Source: Verrucomicrobiales bacterium | GTDB lineage: Bacteria; Verrucomicrobiota; Verrucomicrobiia; Verrucomicrobiales; DEV007 | DNA length: 64,000 bases | Assembly (NCBI GenBank): GCA_029210205.1 | Contig: JARGOD010000005.1 | Coordinates: forward strand, 21,181-85,180 | Reading direction: 5' to 3' | Translations under genes and position numbers: made by a program | The notes under the pieces: generated by a model | What the model was told of the DNA's origin: nothing | Databases searched by the model: none | The model's input: the letters and a program-made list of their open reading frames with translations, nothing else | In this document: positions 56,992-64,000 of the stretch, one piece after another | Layout of the letters: each line of letters opens with the position of its first letter | Numbering within the stretch: the stretch's first letter is position 1

Positions 56992-57792
56992 TTACCGTTG
57001 AGCTCCTCCGGGGAGATCCGGATATGGGTCGGGAATGCGCAGGGCAGGTAGGATATCAAACTTTTTCTCTAAGTCTTTTATATCGCTGATGAGTGAAGCT
57101 TTGTGGTTGTACTCCCCCTCGTAGTAGAGCTTGCGCAGATGATCGTAGGCTTCGCGTTCGCGACCGGGACATTTAGCGAGAAAGTAGCCAACGAAACGAT
57201 CAGAATACTGAGGCGATCCAGGTAAGTCGACCAGCTCTTCATAAACGCGCGCTGCGGCGCAGAAATCTCTCAATTTTTCGCGATATACCTCGGCTAACTG
57301 TTTGCGAATAATCGTGGATTCCGGATTCTGTTCGATGCCTTGCTCCGCCAGTTCCACTGCGAGGAGGGCGTATTCGTTGAATCGCCTTTTGCGCTCAAAC
57401 TCAGGAATTGATTCATCAATTTGCATGTTCGCAGTCGCGTTGATCCCGAGGTGCCAAACGACGTCACGCCAGTGATTTTCGTCTCGTGGTTCGAGGCTTG
57501 TAATCACGGCATAGGAGCGGCGCAGGTCTTCCCATTCCTTGTTTGAAAAATGTCCGAAAGCTTCGAGGACGAGATAGGAACTCACGAGCGTGCGGAGACC
57601 ACCGAGCGTGCCCATGAGCGCCGATTGGCTCATTTGCTGAACGGCGTCTTGAGCCGGTGGTGGAAGGAGGAGATTGGACTCGACCAACTGGACTCGCATC
57701 CGGTCCTCAAAGGGTGACCGCAGCAATCCGAAGGCCGCCAGGCCGAGGACGACGAGAACCCATCGGGGAGATTTCTGGAAGAGCGCCTTCAC
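56992..57792 (-). CDS. Hypothetical protein, single TM plus helical repeat region, encoded with ABC transporter
   Basis: VKALFQKSPRWVLVVLGLAAFGLL N-terminal TM; GTG at 57792 lies just after the permease stop. Confidence 0.65.
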   Translation of the reverse strand: MKALFQKSPRWVLVVLGLAAFGLLRSPFEDRMRVQLVESNLLLPPPAQDAVQQMSQSALMGTLGGLRTLVSSYLVLEAFGHFSNKEWEDLRRSYAVITSLEPRDENHWRDVVWHLGINATANMQIDESIPEFERKRRFNEYALLAVELAEQGIEQNPESTIIRKQLAEVYREKLRDFCAAARVYEELVDLPGSPQYSDRFVGYFLAKCPGREREAYDHLRKLYYEGEYNHKASLISDIKDLEKKFDILPALRIPDPYPDLPGGAQR

Positions 57793-57796
57793 GGAA

Positions 57797-58714
57797 TTAA
57801 AACTCTTTGTCGACGAAAGTGAGAAGGGAAAGGAGCATGAAAACGACGAGATAGGCACCGGTCAATCCACCCATTTGCCAGATCGCCGAGGGCGCAACAG
57901 CGGCGCCCTGAACGATGCCCTCGCTAAAGGAAAAGATCTGAAAATTCGGAATGATGATCTTGAAGAGCTTCAGGAGTGTCTGGGTAACGATACTGTTGTC
58001 CGTTTCCGCGAGCCAGAAATTCGTGGCCATGGTATGCGCATGGCCGACGAGAAAAACGAGCACACTGACGATGATGGTGAAAAGTGAACTCGAAGCAAAG
58101 GTCGAGAGAAGGATTGTGACCGAGGCGACGACGGCTGCTTTCATGAAGGAGGCGAGCGCCGCGATCGCTAACTCGGGGTGGAAACCGTTCTTCTGGATTA
58201 GAAGAATCGCCTGCCTCGTGTCTTCGGTTAACTGCTCCGGCGTCGTATCCCCGATTTCATCTGCGATATACCCTAACTCCTTCCACTGAATCATACCGGC
58301 GCAGACGACGAACATGACTGAGAGGGAGATTCCAATGACGATGAGGACGCCGCAGAGTTTTCCGAGGAGATACTCGATGCGGCGGACTGGCTTCGACAGA
58401 ATCGTGTAAAGGGTACGGTCCTCGATATCGCGTGGAATGAGGAGTGCCGTCGCGACGATCGCGAAAAGCCAGGCAAAAAGGTCCATTGCCCCGAAGGATA
58501 CTTTTTTCACTGTTGAGAGGGCCTGGGCGGGTGAGGACGCAAAGTTGAAGTTTCCCACAGCGAGGAGGAGGACCGCGAAGGCGAAGAGGAAGTAAAAGGT
58601 TTTCATCCGCACCAACTGCGTCAGGGTACTGATCGCAAGAGTCCAGACGCGGCTGATCGAGAATACCGGGACCTCGCGAGCGGGGGATTGCAGCGTGGTG
58701 GTTGGTTCGTTCAT
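57797..58714 (-). CDS. ABC-2 type transporter permease
   Basis: Multiple TM; LLIPRDIEDRTLYTILSKPVRRIEYLLGKLCGVLIVIG. Confidence 0.87.
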   Translation of the reverse strand: MNEPTTTLQSPAREVPVFSISRVWTLAISTLTQLVRMKTFYFLFAFAVLLLAVGNFNFASSPAQALSTVKKVSFGAMDLFAWLFAIVATALLIPRDIEDRTLYTILSKPVRRIEYLLGKLCGVLIVIGISLSVMFVVCAGMIQWKELGYIADEIGDTTPEQLTEDTRQAILLIQKNGFHPELAIAALASFMKAAVVASVTILLSTFASSSLFTIIVSVLVFLVGHAHTMATNFWLAETDNSIVTQTLLKLFKIIIPNFQIFSFSEGIVQGAAVAPSAIWQMGGLTGAYLVVFMLLSLLTFVDKEF

Positions 58715-59577
58715 GCAGATTCCTCCTTTTTGTTTTGATCGGCGATCTGAATGAAGAGCCGCTCCAGAGTGGTGCGGGGATGGCCCTCTTCGATCATTTT
58801 TGCGGCTGCGTCCGATGAAATGAGATCGTGGATTTTACCCATCAGTTCGGGTGAGGCATTTTCGAGAGTCATCGCTGTTTGGGATTCGATCTGGATCAAC
58901 TCATCGAGGGTGCCCTCGCGTCTCATGCGGCCTTTGAAAATGATCCCGACCCGGTCGCAGACTTCCTGCACCTGTTCAAGGAGATGTGAGCAGAGGAAAA
59001 CAGTGAAGCCGTCCTCTTTCAGCTTCAGGATAAGATCCCGGATCTGCCTCGAACCGACGGGATCGACCCCGGCGGTGGGCTCATCGAGAATGACGAGTCT
59101 CGGATTCTGAATCAGAGTTTGCGCGAGGCCGATGCGTTGGAGCATCCCTTTTGAGTAGCCCCCGAGGCGGCGTTTTGCCGCCCCTTCAAGATCGACTAGT
59201 TTCAAGAGCTCAGCGATGCGGTCTTTGAGTTCGCTGCCTTTGAGACCGCAGAGTTTGCCATAGAATTTGAGCGTTTCTTCACCAGAGAGGTGCTTGTAGA
59301 AATAGGGGTTTTCGGGCAGGAATCCGGTCTCGTTGCGAGCGCGGATGTCCCCGCTGTCATAGCCGAAAACTTTGGCCGATCCCTTGCTCGCAGCCATAAG
59401 CCCGAGGACTACTTTCATCGTCGTCGATTTGCCAGACCCATTCGGTCCGATCAGTCCGTAAACCTCTCCAGCGGCGACTTCGAAAGACAGATTGTCTACC
59501 GCGACGATATGATTTTTCGAAAGATCCGGGCTGAAGATCTTGGTCAGATTTTTTACTTCTACAGCTGGTTCGCTCAT
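58711..59577 (-). CDS. ABC transporter ATP-binding protein
   Basis: GLIGPNGSGKSTTMKVVLGL; YSKGMLQRIGLAQTLIQNPRLVILDEPTAGVDPVGSRQ. Confidence 0.94.
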   Translation of the reverse strand: MSEPAVEVKNLTKIFSPDLSKNHIVAVDNLSFEVAAGEVYGLIGPNGSGKSTTMKVVLGLMAASKGSAKVFGYDSGDIRARNETGFLPENPYFYKHLSGEETLKFYGKLCGLKGSELKDRIAELLKLVDLEGAAKRRLGGYSKGMLQRIGLAQTLIQNPRLVILDEPTAGVDPVGSRQIRDLILKLKEDGFTVFLCSHLLEQVQEVCDRVGIIFKGRMRREGTLDELIQIESQTAMTLENASPELMGKIHDLISSDAAAKMIEEGHPRTTLERLFIQIADQNKKEESA

Positions 59578-59579
59578 GC

Positions 59580-59852
59580 TTATTCCTGAATCGAAAACCC
59601 GATCACGTCATCTAAGAGCGGCACGGTGCGCTCCTCCTGTTCCTGAATGTGGTGTCCGAGCGGGCTGTCGTTCAATTCCTCGATGAACTCGTCCAATTCC
59701 TCTTCCTCACCCATGATTTGCAACTCAACCCGACCGTCAGGCAGATTCTTGACCCAACCGAGGATGTCAAAGCCTTTGGCGAGTCGTTTCGTCGAATAGC
59801 GGAATCCGACGCCCTGGACTCGACCTGCGAAAATATATTGCCGCGCTGTCAT
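59580..59852 (-). CDS. Acylphosphatase
   Basis: YIFAGRVQGVGFRYSTKRLAKGFDILGWVKNLPDGRVELQIMGEEEEL. Confidence 0.93.
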   Translation of the reverse strand: MTARQYIFAGRVQGVGFRYSTKRLAKGFDILGWVKNLPDGRVELQIMGEEEELDEFIEELNDSPLGHHIQEQEERTVPLLDDVIGFSIQE

Positions 59853-59997
59853 GATTCACCGTAGCAAAAAGGAGGGGTCGCAGCGACGGAATTTCTAAAA
59901 AAGTGTGACGAATTTCCCGTGAAAAATCACCTCCGCTTCAGGATTTGGTTGCAGACGGGTCCGCTTGAATGAGGATAGATCTTCCCTTCTGCTTCCG

Positions 59998-60585
59998 ATG
60001 TCGGCTCCTTTCCAGTCTCTCTGCGTCTTCTGTGGCGCCAACTCAGGCACTAATCCTGCCTTCGACCGGGTTGCGAGAGAGCTGGGGCACTACCTCGCTG
60101 AGAATGAAATTCGGCTGGTCACTGGCGGCGGGAGTCTTGGGCTCATGGGAGCCGTTGCTGATGGCTGCATCGAAGCTGGTGGAGAAATGGTCGGCGTCAT
60201 CACTCACTACCTCGAAGAGCGTGAGCTCGCTCATCCTCTCGCGCATCGCATGGAGGTGGTTGATACCATGCTCGCTCGGAAAAAGCGCATGGCCGATCTT
60301 TCCGACGGTTTCATTTCTCTTCCCGGCGGCATTGGCACCCTTGATGAAATGTTTGAAATGCTCACCTGGTCACGACTGCAGGAGCACGATAAACCGAGCG
60401 GCCTTCTCAATGTCGATGGGTTTTACGACGAGCTGATTTCCTTCTGCACGAAAACACAGGTTGAAGCTGGATTCATCACCGCGGTCGATGCTGCTAATCT
60501 TGTCTGTTCGAATGATATTCCGGATCTCATCGAAAAACTTGCCTCCGCTGCCGCGAGCGGTCCATCCTCTCTCTACCGAACATGA
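59998..60585 (+). CDS. LOG family protein (TIGR00730, nucleoside 5'-monophosphate phosphoribohydrolase-like)
   Basis: [55 protein letters not shown]. Confidence 0.92.
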   Translation: MSAPFQSLCVFCGANSGTNPAFDRVARELGHYLAENEIRLVTGGGSLGLMGAVADGCIEAGGEMVGVITHYLEERELAHPLAHRMEVVDTMLARKKRMADLSDGFISLPGGIGTLDEMFEMLTWSRLQEHDKPSGLLNVDGFYDELISFCTKTQVEAGFITAVDAANLVCSNDIPDLIEKLASAAASGPSSLYRT

Positions 60586-61394
60586 AGGCCTACCACGACC
60601 TCCTCCAACACGTCTTAAACAATGGGACCGCCCGTGACGACCGCACCGGTGTCGGCACCATCGGCGTCTTCGGTGCGCAGGCGCGCTTTGATCTTCGTGA
60701 AACCTTTCCCTGCCTCACGACGAAGAAACTGCACCTGCGCTCGATCATTCACGAACTGCTCTGGTTTCTCAACGGCGACACGAACATCAAGTATCTCAAG
60801 GACAACGGCGTCTCGATCTGGGACGAGTGGGCGGATGAAAATGGTGATCTTGGCCCTGTCTACGGAAAGCAGTGGCGCTCCTGGGCCGTGAACAAAGATG
60901 GCGGTGGCGGCGAGACGATTGATCAGCTCGCGAAAGTCGTTGCGGCGATCAAAACGAATCCGACGAGCCGGCGTCATATCGTGAGTGCGTGGAACCCTGC
61001 CGACGTCGATGAGATGGCGCTCCCGCCCTGCCACACGATGTTTCAATTTTACGTCGATACGACGCGCGGTGAGTTGAGCTGTCAGCTCTATCAGCGCAGC
61101 GCTGACCTCTTTCTTGGCGTCCCGTTTAACATCGCTTCCTACGCGCTCCTCACGATGATGATGGCTCAGGTCTGCGGTCTCAAACCGGGGGATTTTGTCC
61201 ACACCTTCGGGGACCTTCACCTCTATCAAAATCACCTTGAGCAGACGAAGTTGCAGCTCACCCGCGAGCCGCGCCCGTTACCAGTCATGAAGATGAATCC
61301 TGAGATCAAAGAGATCGACGGTTTTTGCTATGATGACTTCGAGTTGGTTGGCTACGATCCGCATCCGGGAATCAAAGCTCCTATCGCCGTATGA
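60582..61394 (+). CDS. thyA: Thymidylate synthase
   Basis: [63 protein letters not shown]. Confidence 0.97.
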   Translation: MKAYHDLLQHVLNNGTARDDRTGVGTIGVFGAQARFDLRETFPCLTTKKLHLRSIIHELLWFLNGDTNIKYLKDNGVSIWDEWADENGDLGPVYGKQWRSWAVNKDGGGGETIDQLAKVVAAIKTNPTSRRHIVSAWNPADVDEMALPPCHTMFQFYVDTTRGELSCQLYQRSADLFLGVPFNIASYALLTMMMAQVCGLKPGDFVHTFGDLHLYQNHLEQTKLQLTREPRPLPVMKMNPEIKEIDGFCYDDFELVGYDPHPGIKAPIAV

Positions 61395-61864
61395 GTCGCC
61401 CTCATTTAAAAGCTGTCGTCGCGATGGCTTCAAACCGGATCATCGGGAAAGACGGAGACCTTCCCTGGCGTTTATCTGAAGATCTGAAGTGGTTCAAAAA
61501 AATGACCGTCGGGCATCCTGTCGTGATGGGACGCAAGACGATGGAGTCACTCCGGGGCCCCCTTCCAAAGCGGCGGAATATCGTGATCTCACGCAACGCA
61601 TCGGAGCTGCCGGAAGGATTTGAGCTCGTTGGAAGCTGTGAAGAAGCGCTCGAACAGCTCGAAGGTGAGGAGCAAATCAGCATCATTGGCGGGGCACAGA
61701 TTTACAAAGAGATGCTCCCTCAGTGTGACGAAGTATTGCTCAGCTATGTCTTTCATCCCTACGAGGGCGATACGGAGCTGCCTCCGTTCGAAGACGAATT
61801 TTCGATGAAAGAGGTCATCTACAGCGATGATGACTTTGAACTGCGGCGGTATGTGAGGAAGTAG
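61391..61864 (+). CDS. folA: Dihydrofolate reductase
   Basis: [48 protein letters not shown]. Confidence 0.96.
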   Translation: MSRPHLKAVVAMASNRIIGKDGDLPWRLSEDLKWFKKMTVGHPVVMGRKTMESLRGPLPKRRNIVISRNASELPEGFELVGSCEEALEQLEGEEQISIIGGAQIYKEMLPQCDEVLLSYVFHPYEGDTELPPFEDEFSMKEVIYSDDDFELRRYVRK

Positions 61865-61866
61865 CA

Positions 61867-62511
61867 ATGGCGTCTCCTAAGTTCTTCAATCCTTTCGCTG
61901 AGATTTTGAAGCACGGAGAGAAACTGCCCCATTGGCAGCAGCCGGGAGCGACGTATTTCGTCACTTTTCGGCTGGCCGATTCGATTCCTCAAGAGCGCTT
62001 GAGTGAGTGGCGGGAAGAGCGCGAGCTTTGGTTGAAGAGACATCCCGAACCATTGAACTCAACCGACGAGATTGAATATCACCGGCGTTTCTCCGGTCGG
62101 ATCGATAAATGGCTGGATGAAGGGGCCGGGGAGTGCGTCTTACGATCGCAGGCGGTAGCCGATTGTTTGGGGTGTAGTCTGAGTCACTTCGACGGGGAGA
62201 AGTATTTGATCCATACTTTCGTAATCATGCCGAATCATGTGCACGTTCTTGTCTCATTACGAGAAGGGGAGTCGCTGGAGTCTCACGTTAGAAGTTGGAA
62301 AGGCGTTTCGGCTCGCCACATCAATCAGCTGTTGGGACGCTCCGGTGCGCTCTGGCAAAAGGATTATTTCGATCGCCTGATTCGGGGCACGGACCATTTT
62401 TATCGGGTCGCCCGGTATATTCGGACGAATCCTGAAAAGGCTCGTTTGCCGGAAGGGAGCTTTGTTTTGAAAGAGTCGGACACCGTCCAGAGAATGCTCG
62501 GCGAATCGTGA
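61867..62511 (+). mobile_element. Y1/HUH transposase, RAYT-like (REP-associated tyrosine transposase)
   Basis: HTFVIMPNHVHVLVSL (HUH) and KDYFDRLIRGTDHFYRVARYIRTNPEKA catalytic Tyr helix; flanked downstream by REP-like palindromes. Confidence 0.88.
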
Positions 62512-62687
62512 GCGACAGGAGTGTCGCTCCTCCTTGTCGCAAGCGTGGATTCGGGAGCCCAAGGAGGGACGGCACTCTTGCCGTCTGGCAAGCCCTGCTG
62601 CATTGGCTCGGCGAATCGTGAGCGACAAGAATCAGAGGGTAATGTAGATAGCCGAAGGCAATGTCGCTCCTCCTTGCCGCAAGCGTG
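62496..62687. repeat. REP/BIME-like cluster: two copies of a palindromic element (about 50 nt of shared sequence each) flanking a third, opposite-oriented hairpin
   Basis: GCTCGGCGAATCGTGAGCGACA at 62496-62517 and 62606-62627; TGTCGCTCCTCCTTGYCGCAAGCGTG at 62522-62547 and 62662-62687; middle hairpin ACGGCA-CTCT-TGCCGT at 62569-62584. Confidence 0.85.
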
Positions 62688-62699
62688 AACCCACGCCAA

Positions 62700-64000
62700 T
62701 CACCCACCCAAACTCTGCACCAACTGCTGTAGTTGCTGATTTTCGGGCTGCACGGTCAATGCTTCGAGCGCATACTTTTTCGCGAGATCCAGTTTCCCGG
62801 CGTCGCGGCAAATCGTAGCGAGGCCGACGAGATACTCGACGTTGTAGGGGTCGAGTTGCTGCGCGTGTTGCAGATAGGGAAGTGATTCTTCGAATTTTCC
62901 GAGTGAGTTGAGGGCGACGCCGTAAAAATAGTGCGTCTGGGCATGATTCGGAATCAGCTCGGTCGCGAGGCGCAGCTCTTCGATTCCTTCATCGTAGCGC
63001 TTCAGCCTGATCAGGAATCTGGCAAGGGCATCACGGGCGACGCCTTTATTTTCCGGAAGGAGCGCTTCGTCGATCGCTTTTCTAAATTCCTCTTCGGCCT
63101 CTTTCGGGCGGTTTTGACTGTAGAGTAACTCCGCGAGATTGATTCGTGCCGGAACAAACTCAGGTTCGACTCGCGAGGCACTGCGGTAAGAGGCCTCCGC
63201 CTTATCAAGTTGACCGAGATCGGTAAAGAAAAGCGCCATGTTGAGGTGTCCTGCTGCCCGATCGAAAATCGCTTCCTGCTTTCTGAAAAAGTCCTGTGTC
63301 GCCCGATCAAACGAAGCTTGTTGCGCCTCATCGAAGCGGGGACTCAACGGCGCGACGGTTCGGGCCGCCTGTGCTCGAACCGCGCGATTTTCATCATCAA
63401 GCAGAGCGATCGCCGGAGCACGTTGTTCGTCAGGATAATTGATGAGCGCGCTGAGACCTTGAATACGAACTTCCGGTTTCTCGTCGTCGAGACTTCCGAT
63501 GATCGCCTGGATCGTTTCGCGACTGGGTGCTTGCTGACCGATCGTTTCGACGGCAGCAGCGCGAACGGTGCCGGGGCGGTCGTCGTCATTTGCGAGAGCG
63601 AGAAGGCGATCCATTGACCCTGGCTGCCCCTGGCGGGCTGAGGCGAGGATTTCGCCATAGTGGACATTGCGAGGGCCCGCGCCCCACCATTCTTTGAAAT
63701 GCTCCGTCGCCCAGTCCTGATCCTGGTCTTCGTGGCACTGCGTGCAGGCGTCGGGTGAGCCGAGTTGTTTCGCAAGATCAGGCCTTGGAATGCGGATACT
63801 GTGGTCGCGTCGGTCATCGACGCCCATGTAGGTCGTGTGCGGCATGTGACATTCGACACAGCTCGAACCCGTGCTTCCGATCTCATGAAAGTGGTGAGCG
63901 GGGGTGTTGTAGTCGGCCTGGTGGCACTGGAGGCAGAGCGCATTCCCGGGCAGCTTCAATTTCATCGAATGAGGATTGTGGCAGTCGGTGCAACGAACGT
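62700..64000 (-). CDS. Multiheme cytochrome c / HEAT / TPR protein, partial (5' end lies outside window)
   Basis: CTDCH, CLQCH, CVECH, CTQCH hemes; HEAT-like middle; C-terminal TPRs; frame remains open to base 64000. Confidence 0.88.
   Translation of the reverse strand, partial: VRCTDCHNPHSMKLKLPGNALCLQCHQADYNTPAHHFHEIGSTGSSCVECHMPHTTYMGVDDRRDHSIRIPRPDLAKQLGSPDACTQCHEDQDQDWATEHFKEWWGAGPRNVHYGEILASARQGQPGSMDRLLALANDDDRPGTVRAAAVETIGQQAPSRETIQAIIGSLDDEKPEVRIQGLSALINYPDEQRAPAIALLDDENRAVRAQAARTVAPLSPRFDEAQQASFDRATQDFFRKQEAIFDRAAGHLNMALFFTDLGQLDKAEASYRSASRVEPEFVPARINLAELLYSQNRPKEAEEEFRKAIDEALLPENKGVARDALARFLIRLKRYDEGIEELRLATELIPNHAQTHYFYGVALNSLGKFEESLPYLQHAQQLDPYNVEYLVGLATICRDAGKLDLAKKYALEALTVQPENQQLQQLVQSLGG

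Overview
The window is a gene-dense chromosomal segment. Its gene families (DUF6807/PmoA-like, DUF5069, DUF3500, FGly-type sulfatase, paired Gfo/Idh/MocA oxidoreductases, multiheme c-type cytochromes, XylR-like AraC regulator) fit a Verrucomicrobiota/PVC bacterium; this placement is inference from gene content only. I assign about 56 CDSs, mostly housekeeping: fabV, hflX, nadE, pyrD, accD, comF, prc/ctp, bioA, metF, deoC, clpX, rplU-rpmA, trmL-like, rnhA, thyA-folA. I recognised no rRNA, tRNA, CRISPR array or prophage. The most unusual items are: (1) a Y1/RAYT-like transposase whose 3' end runs into a cluster of REP-like palindromes, which share a 5' GGAG box complementary to the hairpin loop; (2) a small protein made of two tandem AP2-like repeats with no endonuclease domain; (3) a YlbF-family protein ending in GGCCGGGGCGC; (4) an LplT-like transporter coupled to a PlsC protein fused to a truncated, motif-less AMP-binding domain; (5) a Wzz/BY-kinase-like protein that has lost its P-loop; (6) a DUF2064-HAD fusion; (7) paired 19-bp palindromes at the 5' end of a five-heme cytochrome gene. 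All calls come from reading the sequence; no database search was run.
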